Source of the DNA: DATJWY01 sp035500775
Lineage (GTDB): Bacteria > Pseudomonadota > Alphaproteobacteria > Acetobacterales > Acetobacteraceae
Direction: 5' to 3'
Assembly (NCBI GenBank): GCA_035500775.1
Contig: DATJWY010000207.1
Coordinates: forward strand, 1 to 5,388
DNA length: 5,388 nucleotides
Both the position numbers and the translations under genes were made by a program. Below are positions 1-5,388 of this stretch, in pieces. Each line of letters starts with the position of its first letter. Position 1 is the first letter of the stretch. The notes beneath the pieces were generated by a model that searched no databases, had not been told where the DNA came from, and saw only the letters and a list, made by a program, of their open reading frames with translations.

Positions 1-14
1 AATCGAAGCCCGAT

Positions 15-45
15 ACCTTGCGATTCAGCCCCTTATCCATGCGAC
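15..45 (+). repeat. Left terminal inverted repeat (transposase-binding region) of the tni element
   Basis: This 31-bp stretch matches the reverse complement of 5205-5235, upstream of tniA, at 21 of 31 positions without gaps. The matches cluster in an exact 10-bp block (ACCTTGCGAT, 15-24), a CCCT in the middle and an exact TGCGAC at the inner end (40-45). The two TGCGA boxes are 21 bp apart, about two helical turns, in both copies. Paired, inverted, multi-box ends are typical of TnsB/TniA transposases. The extreme tip, usually starting TGT in this family, is not visible, so the true boundary probably lies at or left of base 1. An internal transposase site rather than the outermost one is possible. 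Confidence 0.65.
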
Positions 46-138
46 GGCGGCGGCCAGATATCGACCCATGGCCCGGCCAGCAATGGCTTGCCGGCGGGCG
101 TGCGGCGGTGAGTCGGCCTTTTCAGGTTCGGTACGCGG

Positions 139-169
139 CGACAAACGAGCGTCAGACGATAACTTGTCG
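139..169. promoter_or_regulatory. Candidate res subsite for TniR
   Basis: An inverted repeat of CGACAA (139-144) and TTGTCG (164-169) brackets 19 bases, giving a 31-bp dyad, about the size of a serine-resolvase crossover or accessory site. It encloses AGACGATAAC, which resembles the half-sites of Tn3/gamma-delta resolvases only loosely. It lies 125 bp upstream of tniR, and res sites of serine resolvases normally sit just upstream of the resolvase gene. The rest of 46-293 shows no gene. A full res needs two or three such sites, and I cannot delimit the others. Confidence 0.35.
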
Positions 170-244
170 AGTTTGAAAAAGCCGTGCGGCTGAGCGTAGC
201 CCACTACCGGGAATTTTTGCCCAGAGGTTGCCGGCCAGCCTTTC

Positions 245-265
245 CCCCGGCTCCCCATCCCGGGG
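245..265 (+). other. GC-rich hairpin in the tniR leader
   Basis: CCCCGG (245-250) and CCGGGG (260-265) form a perfect 6-bp stem around a 9-base loop. It ends 28 bases before the tniR start codon and is followed by the purine-rich GGAG at 268-271. It could affect translation of tniR. In DNA this GC-rich, such a stem can also arise by chance. Confidence 0.2.
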
Positions 266-285
266 CTGGAGCCGCGCTGCCGTGC

Positions 286-290
286 GGGAG
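286..290 (+). promoter_or_regulatory. Ribosome binding site candidate for tniR
   Basis: GGGAG lies three bases before the ATG at 294, which is tighter than usual. An in-frame GTG at 282 has its own GGAG (268-271) at a 10-base spacing and would add only four residues. ATG 294 is preferred because family members start just before the YGYARVST motif. Confidence 0.35.
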
Positions 291-293
291 ATC

Positions 294-1247
294 ATGTTGC
301 CGACCTACGGCTACGCCCGTGTCTCGACAGAGGGCCAGGATCTTGAGCCGCAGCTTGCCGTCCTGCGGGCGGCCGGATGCGCGGAGATCGTCGAGGAGAA
401 GGCCAGCGGCACCGATCGCTCGCGCCCGGAACTGGCAAGACTTTTCGGCCGCCTTCGACGCGGCGATACGCTTGTCGTGGTGCGCATCGACCGGCTCGCC
501 CGTTCGCTCGCCCATCTCCTGGCAATCCTCGATCGGCTGCAGGACGCAGGCGTGCATTTCCGTTCGCTTTCCGACCCGATCGACACCGCCAGCCCGACCG
601 GGAAGCTGGTCATCCAGGTGATCGGTGCGATCGCCGAGTTCGAGCGCAACCTGATCGCCGAGCGCACGAAGGCCAGCCTGGCGGTTGCCAAGGCGCGTGG
701 CAGAAAGCTTGGCAATCTCGCCCTGCAGGCCGGAGATCCAGAGGCCAAGCGCCGCCTCGTGGCGGGGCAGAGGAGGGGGCGTCTGGCGGATCTGCTGGCT
801 GGTCTGGATGCGTGGCTGCCCGCCGTCCGGCGGCTGCGGCCGGGCGAATCGTGGGAGCGCGTGACGGAGGCGGTAAACTGCGCCCTGCCATCGGGGTGCC
901 GCCGCTTCACCCGCGACCGTTTGGTGCGCAGTGTCCGTTGCCTGATCAGCGAAGGCTTGGCGGAGCCCCATCTGCTCGATCCGGCATCCCATGCCCGGCC
1001 ACGGCGCCGGCCGCAGAGCCAGCTGGCGATCGATGCCGTGGTTCGCTTCCTGCGCAGCCATCGCCGTGCGGCGACCGAGCGGGGCATCGCCGCCGCAACC
1101 TACCGCCCCCCGACCCTGGCGCAGGTGGCCGCGCATCTCGCCGAGGATGCCAGGCTCAGCCCGCCCAGTGGCGGCAAATGGGCGCCCAGTTCGGTGAAGG
1201 CGCTGATCGACCGGGCGGTTCGGGCCGGCCTGATCGAGCGCCGCTGA
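294..1247 (+). CDS. tniR: Serine recombinase (TniR-type cointegrate resolvase) with long C-terminal extension
   Basis: This 317-residue serine recombinase should resolve the cointegrates left by TniABQ, acting at res. The catalytic domain (about 1-135) opens with YGYARVST, with nucleophile Ser11 and Arg9. It continues with VRIDRLARS (Asp66, Arg67, Arg70) and the helix GAIAEFERNLIAERT, which leads to GRKLG at 136-140. Tn3-type resolvases are about 185 residues, so some 130 are extra here. The tail seems to hold two similar units, about 168-228 and 248-317. The second ends in a pattern known from recombinase-associated helix-turn-helix domains: PSGGKWAPSSVKALIDR. ATG 294 was chosen because the motif starts right after it; 22 more in-frame codons upstream, back to the ATG at 228, lack family character. 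The gene faces tniQ and its last 148 bases overlap it antisense. The product family is certain; the name tniR rests on context. Confidence 0.93.
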   Translation: MLPTYGYARVSTEGQDLEPQLAVLRAAGCAEIVEEKASGTDRSRPELARLFGRLRRGDTLVVVRIDRLARSLAHLLAILDRLQDAGVHFRSLSDPIDTASPTGKLVIQVIGAIAEFERNLIAERTKASLAVAKARGRKLGNLALQAGDPEAKRRLVAGQRRGRLADLLAGLDAWLPAVRRLRPGESWERVTEAVNCALPSGCRRFTRDRLVRSVRCLISEGLAEPHLLDPASHARPRRRPQSQLAIDAVVRFLRSHRRAATERGIAAATYRPPTLAQVAAHLAEDARLSPPSGGKWAPSSVKALIDRAVRAGLIERR

Positions 1248-2572
1248 GAGCGGGGCGGCGGGCGCCGTGCTGGTGCCAGGCCCGTCCGTGCCGGCAGCAT
1301 GGTCGCCTGGCGATCGAAGCCGGCGGCTTCATGACGAAGGATTGCCGTCCGGGCGAGCCGCGAGATCGCCATTTCCCGCTTCCTGCCACGGGTTCCCTTG
1401 AGCCGCGCCGCCTGGTGTGGATCGGCCAGCAGGGCGCGGGTCCAGGCGAGGTACCGGAGCATTTCTTGGTAGTCATCGGATTGCGCGGCCGGCTGGGCCT
1501 TCCGCTGACGGCGGCGGAGGGCCGACAGGAGCAGCCGTTCCAGCCCCCCGCCCGCCTCCCGGGCGAGATCCTTCAGCGCCGCCGTCTCGTGCTTTCCCAT
1601 CCACCCAAGATCCGCGAACCGGACGGGCCGCAGGTCCCAGCCTGCCGGTGACCACGTCCGGCAGAGGATGTCGGCGCGCGGATCATCGTCGGCTTCCGCC
1701 AATACGGCGGCGATCACGGCCAGCGTCCCCATGCCCAGGCGAAGCGGCCATCCGTCCCGCCACGCTGCCTGCACGGGCCGGATCCAGAGGCTCTCCGCCG
1801 ACGGCTTGCGCCGTGCCGGCGCGGCGTCCGGCAAACCGCGCCAGCCGCGGCTGGCCGACACGTATCCCATCAGCCCCTGCACGACGCGCAGGAAACTCTG
1901 CGCCGCCATGCCCCGCACCGCGGGATGCGATGGTTCCTGGCCGACGACGCTGGCCGTCAGGTCCTGTTGCAGCTGCAGCAGCAGGCCGGCGGTGGTGGCT
2001 TTCGCCGCGAATTCGACGCTTGCCGTGCCGCGGCGAGGTTCCATGACGCCGGTAAGCCACCATGCCGGCGCGTTCTCCAGCGTCGGCGCGGCATGCACCA
2101 AGCCACGACAGGACGGACACGAAAGGCACTGGCGGCCGTCGATGGCATCGAATTCCAGGACGCTGCGACAATGCGGGCAGGCGTCGGTCAGCGGGCGGCG
2201 GTGTGTCGGGCAAACGATGCAGCCGCCGAAGGTCCAGGCGGCGCGGAGATGGATTTCCGCGTGGCCGGCAACGTCCTCGCGGATGCATTCCAGGCACCAG
2301 CGCGGTCGATCCGTCGGCCACAGACGGGCCGCCGGCAGGCGCAGCTGCGCGACGGTCCCGTGCGGCAAACCCGCTGCTTCTTCCAGGGCCCTCTCGAAGC
2401 CGGTCGCCTTCGCGTAGTCCAGCAACCGGAACGCCCTGGCGGCTGATGGTCCGCCAATCCAGTGAGCAAACTCTTGCGGCGACAGCCGATAGCGCGCCGC
2501 CAGCCGGCGGACCCAGGATGACGGCGCTTCATCCGCAAGTGGTCGCGGAGCGACTGGCAGTCGCGCTGTCAT
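1100..2572 (-). CDS. tniQ: TniQ family transposition protein (zinc-finger target-selection factor)
   Basis: The 490-residue product belongs to the TniQ/TnsD family, which connects the AAA+ regulator to the target site. The N-terminal third carries the expected metal-binding cysteines: CLEC (93-96), CIVCPTH (118-124), CPHC (132-135) and CLSCPSC (149-155), enough for two zinc fingers. A hydrophobic, tryptophan-rich middle region follows (about 260-350), then a basic stretch (353-408). ATG at 2572 overlaps the tniB stop in ATGA, and no good ribosome binding site precedes it, so translation is probably coupled to tniB. The family member in Tn5053 is about 405 residues, from memory, so this one is long. 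Residues from about 442 onward are rich in Arg, Ser, Pro and Ala and lie opposite the end of tniR, so this tail may be an extension without conserved function. The stop is TAG at 1102-1100. Confidence 0.94.
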   Translation of the reverse strand: MTARLPVAPRPLADEAPSSWVRRLAARYRLSPQEFAHWIGGPSAARAFRLLDYAKATGFERALEEAAGLPHGTVAQLRLPAARLWPTDRPRWCLECIREDVAGHAEIHLRAAWTFGGCIVCPTHRRPLTDACPHCRSVLEFDAIDGRQCLSCPSCRGLVHAAPTLENAPAWWLTGVMEPRRGTASVEFAAKATTAGLLLQLQQDLTASVVGQEPSHPAVRGMAAQSFLRVVQGLMGYVSASRGWRGLPDAAPARRKPSAESLWIRPVQAAWRDGWPLRLGMGTLAVIAAVLAEADDDPRADILCRTWSPAGWDLRPVRFADLGWMGKHETAALKDLAREAGGGLERLLLSALRRRQRKAQPAAQSDDYQEMLRYLAWTRALLADPHQAARLKGTRGRKREMAISRLARTAILRHEAAGFDRQATMLPARTGLAPARRPPPRSQRRSIRPARTARSISAFTELGAHLPPLGGLSLASSARCAATCARVGGR

Positions 2573-3504
2573 CGCATGCTGGCCACGGCGGAACGCCCAC
2601 GCACCGCGGTGAAGCTGGTGGCGGGGGTCATGCGCCGCCAGACCGCATCATCCTCGAGGCTGGCCTGGTCGATCATTTCCTGGCCGCTGCGAATGGCGGC
2701 GATGGCGGCGCGCTCGATTGCCCTGCAGATGCCGATCGTGATGCCTCCCGAGCGGTCCACCAGGAGCCGGCGCACCTTGGGGGAGTCGACCGGGGAGGGA
2801 CGACGCAGCGGCAAGCCGGTCACCATGCGGTTGATGAAAGCCTGCAGGTCCGCGTCCGCTCGCCAGAGGGGCAACTCGATATCGCAGAAGCGGCTGCGTA
2901 ACTGGGCATCCGACATCAACGCGCGCCGCGCCTCGGGAACGCCGGCGCAGACCAGCGCCATCCTCAGATCGTTGGAAAGGAAGCGCAGAAGTTGCAGGAA
3001 CAGCCGCTGCTGGCGGGGAGTGCCCGCCAGCAGCGAGTTGATCTCGTCGATGACGAGGACCCTGGTGCCTATCGCACGCAGAATGGCCGCGGCGACTTCG
3101 TGCTGTCTCTCGGTCCTGGCGTTCCAATGACGCTGCAGCGGAGCTCCAAGCGTCGTCAGGAGGCGGTTGAAGAACTCGCCGGGGCTCGGCTCCGGTGGCA
3201 TCAGCACCACCACGACCGGCCGACGCCGCACACCAGTGACGACATCATCGCGACCGGCGTTGGCACGCTCGAACTTCGCCACGAGCATCGTCTTGCCCAT
3301 GCCGGACTCGCCAATGAGGAGGACGTTCTCCATGCGATCGCGCGGCGGCTGTTCGAACGTCTCCTGCAGGACCGCCAACGCCCGCGCCACTGACGGGTAC
3401 TCGATCCACATCCCCACCTTGATGCGCTCGATGCGCGCGGCGTCATCGAGATCGGCGATGGCGCGTACCGCCGGGTGGATATGCTGGTAATCACCGCCGC
3501 TCAC
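2569..3504 (-). CDS. tniB: TniB AAA+ ATPase, transposition regulator
   Basis: This 311-residue protein is the TniB/TnsC-type ATPase that bridges the transposase and the target complex and governs target choice. The N-terminus (about 1-60, with HPAVRAIADLDDAARIERIK) matches the usual TniB lead-in. Walker A is GESGMGKT (65-72) and Walker B is VLVIDE (149-154), followed by NSLLAGTPRQQR. A sensor-1-like strand is MALVCAGVPEARRAL (182-196), and candidate arginine fingers are R203 and R205 in QLRSRF. All key residues are present, so the protein should be active. Length agrees with family members of about 300 residues. The start is GTG at 3504, overlapping the tniA stop as GTGA, with a good GGAG (3516-3513) eight bases upstream. 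It is the middle gene of the tniA-tniB-tniQ operon. Confidence 0.96.
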   Translation of the reverse strand: MSGGDYQHIHPAVRAIADLDDAARIERIKVGMWIEYPSVARALAVLQETFEQPPRDRMENVLLIGESGMGKTMLVAKFERANAGRDDVVTGVRRRPVVVVLMPPEPSPGEFFNRLLTTLGAPLQRHWNARTERQHEVAAAILRAIGTRVLVIDEINSLLAGTPRQQRLFLQLLRFLSNDLRMALVCAGVPEARRALMSDAQLRSRFCDIELPLWRADADLQAFINRMVTGLPLRRPSPVDSPKVRRLLVDRSGGITIGICRAIERAAIAAIRSGQEMIDQASLEDDAVWRRMTPATSFTAVRGRSAVASMR

Positions 3505-5186
3505 GACCAGAACTCCGTCTTCGCGATATCCTCGGCGGTGATCACGGGTACCCTGGCCGTTGGATCTTGCTCCGCCGTCGGTGGCGACGGTGGCGGCTGA
3601 TGCGACGCTAGGTCTCCCTGCCGATTCTGGCCGAGGCGCGCGGTGGAGCGGCGCGCCGCCTTGCTCGCCGCATAGGCTTCAGCAACGACGTGACGCTGTA
3701 CCTCGATAGCCGTGAAAATTGCGTGTTCATCAACCGCTCTTCGCCCCTCGGCACGCAGCGCCCGCACCGCCTGCCGGTGCTCCCAGAGCGTAATGGCCGG
3801 CCAACCGAGATCCGCGTAGGGCACGCGCAGGTGGTCGCCGCTCGGCATCTCCGCGAACACCGCACTGAGATCACGCGGATCGTATTTCACGCGCACCTTC
3901 GTGCCGGTGCCGATCAGGCCAGCGAGGGCGCCATCGTAGTAGTGGATGCCAAACAGCCGCAGTCCCTCGCGACCAACGATACGCTCCTCGAAGGGCAGGA
4001 AGTCGAGAACGAAGGCCTTCGGATCGCGGGGCACGTCCGGCCGCCCGCCGCCGGCGATCCACTCAGCCCAGGCCGCGGCTGGCGACTTCCTGAGGGCCGT
4101 GTGGACGTCATTGTGATACGGGCCGAGCACTTCGAGCGCCAGCACGCGTTCGAATTCTCCCATCGTCAGAACCGCCCGCTCCTCGGACGGATAGTCGCCA
4201 CGCTGCGCGATGTTCGAGAAGGTCGTCCCCGGCAAGGCGTGAACCCGCTGCATGAGTGTGCCCATCAGGCGCTCGATGTGGCCGCCGTGGTGCGGCGTGG
4301 CGGGAGCGCGGTATTGCAGACGGAAACCATGCTGCTGGCAGCCGCGCGCCAGGGCTTTCGCATGGAACTCCGCGGCGTTGTCGAGATGGATGATGCCCAT
4401 GCGCCCGTGCATGGGCCAGGCAAGGTCAATGTCGCGCGCGACGAGCCAGGCTTCCTTGGGCAACACGGCATGCGCCACCGCCAAGGCAACACTGACAGTG
4501 GACGGCGGATCAAGGGAAACGTGCAGTCCAAGTACCGAACGCGTATGCACGTCGAGCACCAGGGTCAGCCACGGCCGCCCCAGGACGGCGCGCAGACGTT
4601 CATCGGCAAGCTGGATGTCCACCAGCGTGTGGTCGATCTGAACCACCTGCAGCGGTGTCGCCGTCCTGATACCGCCCACGGCCGGGGAAAACCGATCCCG
4701 CGCCGCGTCCGGGCCCTCCCTGGCCGCGACCATCTCCTTGAGGCTGCGGGCACTGACGCGCGCCAATAGCGCTTTCAGAGACGGCGGTTTCAGTCCCGCA
4801 GCGATACAGTCATGCCGCACCTGCCGGAAGAGGCGTTTCAGCCGAGGCTTCTCCCGCGTCTTGTAGACCGCCTCGATGCCTCGCTCGATCGCCGCTTCAA
4901 CCGCTGGCGGTAACAGCCTCGCCCCCTTCTTGCGGCCGCCAGAAGCCACCACGAGCGACTGGGTAACAGGCTCGCTCCGGAACGCTCTCAGCAACCGGTA
5001 GGTCTGCGCGACGCTCAGCTCCAGGTGTTTGGCCGCCAACGCCACGGCCGTCCGCCCGGGACGTACACACTGGGCAAGAGGACGAATCACTGCCTCCCGC
5101 CGAACTGCCTCACACCAGGCTGCCTCGGAGATCTTGTGCAGCCCCTGCACGACCTGCCCACCCTGCCTGTCCACACGAATCCACAC
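3501..5186 (-). CDS. tniA: TniA DDE transposase (Mu/TnsB-like, integrase core)
   Basis: The 561-residue product is the catalytic transposase that binds the terminal repeats and carries out strand transfer. An N-terminal helical DNA-binding region (about 20-145, including AVALAAKHLELSVAQTYRLLR) precedes an rve integrase core with an intact DDE triad. The residues are Asp185 in VQIDHT, Asp269 in IIHLDNAAEFH and Glu305 in HGGHIERLMGT, with exactly 35 residues between the second Asp and the Glu. A Mu-type C-terminal beta-barrel follows (about 400-470, HYYDGALAGL, KYDPRDLSAVF), then a proline-rich tail ending KTEFWS. Length matches TniA of Tn5053 (about 560). The start is GTG at 5186. In-frame GTG codons at 5174 and 5150 would also keep the domain, and the ribosome binding site (GCGGAT) is weak, so the exact start is uncertain by about 12 residues. 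It is the first gene of the operon. Confidence 0.96.
   Translation of the reverse strand: MWIRVDRQGGQVVQGLHKISEAAWCEAVRREAVIRPLAQCVRPGRTAVALAAKHLELSVAQTYRLLRAFRSEPVTQSLVVASGGRKKGARLLPPAVEAAIERGIEAVYKTREKPRLKRLFRQVRHDCIAAGLKPPSLKALLARVSARSLKEMVAAREGPDAARDRFSPAVGGIRTATPLQVVQIDHTLVDIQLADERLRAVLGRPWLTLVLDVHTRSVLGLHVSLDPPSTVSVALAVAHAVLPKEAWLVARDIDLAWPMHGRMGIIHLDNAAEFHAKALARGCQQHGFRLQYRAPATPHHGGHIERLMGTLMQRVHALPGTTFSNIAQRGDYPSEERAVLTMGEFERVLALEVLGPYHNDVHTALRKSPAAAWAEWIAGGGRPDVPRDPKAFVLDFLPFEERIVGREGLRLFGIHYYDGALAGLIGTGTKVRVKYDPRDLSAVFAEMPSGDHLRVPYADLGWPAITLWEHRQAVRALRAEGRRAVDEHAIFTAIEVQRHVVAEAYAASKAARRSTARLGQNRQGDLASHQPPPSPPTAEQDPTARVPVITAEDIAKTEFWS
3513..3516 (-). promoter_or_regulatory. Ribosome binding site of tniB
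   Basis: GGAG on the minus strand stands eight bases before the GTG start of tniB at 3504, inside the last codons of tniA. It supports GTG as the start, together with the GTGA stop/start overlap. Confidence 0.6.
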
Positions 5187-5188
5187 GA
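5170..5188. repeat. Short 9-bp direct repeat across the tniA start
   Basis: TCCACACGA occurs at 5170-5178 and again at 5180-5188, a 10-bp period. On the minus strand this duplicates CGTGTGGA over the tniA GTG codon, producing two in-frame GTG starts four codons apart. It may be simple duplication, or one helical turn of protein binding sites near the transposon end. Confidence 0.5.
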
Positions 5189-5204
5189 AAATCCGCGCGA
5201 TAAT

Positions 5205-5235
5205 GTCGCACGTTATAGGGTGCTTATCGCAAGGT
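5205..5235 (-). repeat. Right terminal inverted repeat (transposase-binding region) of the tni element
   Basis: Read on the minus strand, this starts with the same 10-bp block as the left copy (ACCTTGCGAT, 5235-5226) and ends with the same TGCGAC (5210-5205), again with 21 bp between TGCGA boxes. It lies 18 bp upstream of the tniA start, which is where the tniA-side end belongs in Tn402-type elements. A possible third, weaker box (TTCGCC, 5244-5239) lies further out. No TGT tip is visible outside it, so the exact end of the element is unresolved. Confidence 0.65.
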
Positions 5236-5238
5236 TAA
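5212..5238 (-). promoter_or_regulatory. Possible tniA promoter inside the right terminal repeat
   Basis: On the minus strand, TATAAC (5217-5212) is a good -10 hexamer. The best -35 candidate is TTAACC (5238-5233) at a short 15-bp spacing. The leader to GTG 5186 would be about 20 bases. The promoter would lie within the transposase-binding repeat, so TniA could repress its own operon. Confidence 0.35.
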
Positions 5239-5248
5239 GGCGAACTTA

Positions 5249-5388
5249 GAGCCTGTTTGAGCCTTATAAATCAGTCGGTTGCGGAACTGCGGAAGTTCCG
5301 ATTGCCCCGGGAGGGAGCCCCTGATTCGAGAAAATCGGCATTCCCAAGCTCCTCCGTTGCTCGGCAGCTGGAAGCTTCGCCACTGGTG
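5249..5388. other. Flank of the tni element with a possible IS5-type insertion sequence end
   Basis: No gene can be assigned here. The stretch begins GAGCCTGTTTGAGCC (5249-5263), preceded by TTA (5246-5248). GAGCCTGTTTGA-like ends next to a TNA target are, from memory, seen in some IS5-family elements. The motif includes a GAGCCT repeat with a 10-bp period (5249-5254 and 5259-5264). The window ends before any transposase could be recognised. Two minus-strand frames stay open from the right edge, but neither gives a recognisable protein. Confidence 0.25.
5282..5300. repeat. Perfect 7-bp hairpin
   Basis: CGGAACT (5282-5288) and AGTTCCG (5294-5300) form a perfect stem around the five-base loop GCGGA. 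No T-run follows on either strand, so it is not a convincing terminator. It may belong to the subterminal region of the possible insertion sequence. Confidence 0.4.

Noticed and set aside
25..258. A 77-codon minus-strand frame across the left end and upstream of tniR
   Set aside because: No recognisable motif; it covers the repeat and probable res, and no good ribosome binding site was seen.
204..1136. A 310-codon open frame on the minus strand opposite tniR
   Set aside because: It is antisense to a gene with an intact resolvase catalytic motif, has low-complexity Arg/Ala/Gly composition and no recognisable domain; long shadow frames are expected in DNA this GC-rich.
1239..1257. Stem-loop around the tniR stop codon (CCGCT, loop GAG, AGCGG) as a terminator
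   Set aside because: The stem is only 5 bp, no T-run follows, and it lies within the coding sequence of tniQ.
377..1651. A 424-codon open frame on the + strand across tniR and the tniQ end
   Set aside because: It is out of frame with tniR and antisense to tniQ, rich in Arg, Pro, Gly and Ala, with no family motif.
3690..4769. A 359-codon open frame on the + strand opposite tniA
   Set aside because: It mirrors the transposase core, whose DDE residues are intact on the other strand, and shows no domain of its own.
1100..5186. CRISPR-associated transposon, since TniA, TniB and TniQ resemble the TnsB, TnsC and TniQ of such systems
   Set aside because: No Cas gene, repeat-spacer array or guide RNA-like repeat is in the window; a serine resolvase and TniABQ together fit an ordinary Tn5053-type element.
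5264..5386. Minus-strand open frame of about 40 codons entering from the right edge, as the 3' end of an insertion-sequence transposase
   Set aside because: Another minus-strand frame is also open, neither peptide resembles a transposase C-terminus I recognise, and too little sequence is present.

Overview
The window holds one compact transposon of the Tn5053/Tn402 (tni) family, almost end to end. The DNA is GC-rich, with strong GC bias at third codon positions. That fits a high-GC proteobacterium, possibly an alphaproteobacterium, but no host gene is present to confirm it.

Layout, left to right: a left terminal repeat (15-45); a 248-base non-coding stretch (46-293) that probably contains the resolution site and the resolvase promoter; the serine resolvase gene tniR on the + strand (294-1247); then the minus-strand transposition operon, read from right to left as tniA (5186-3501), tniB (3504-2569) and tniQ (2572-1100). 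Upstream of tniA is a right terminal repeat (5205-5235). It is the inverted counterpart of the left repeat, with the same two conserved boxes at the same spacing. Beyond it, 5249-5388 has no convincing gene. It carries a sequence resembling the end of an IS5-type insertion sequence and a perfect hairpin.

How the genes work together, from knowledge of the family: TniA is the DDE transposase that binds the terminal repeats and joins them to target DNA. TniB is the AAA+ ATPase that links transposase to target. TniQ is the zinc-finger target-selection partner. Transposition gives a cointegrate, which TniR resolves at res. The operon is tightly packed: GTGA and ATGA four-base overlaps join tniA to tniB and tniB to tniQ.

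Three things stand out. The two repeats bracket only the tni genes, so this looks like a cargo-less tni element. The resolvase gene converges on tniQ and overlaps it antisense by 148 bp. The resolvase is much longer than a standard Tn3-type resolvase, with a C-terminal extension that appears to contain a duplicated helix-turn-helix-like unit. No CRISPR array, Cas gene, tRNA or rRNA was seen.
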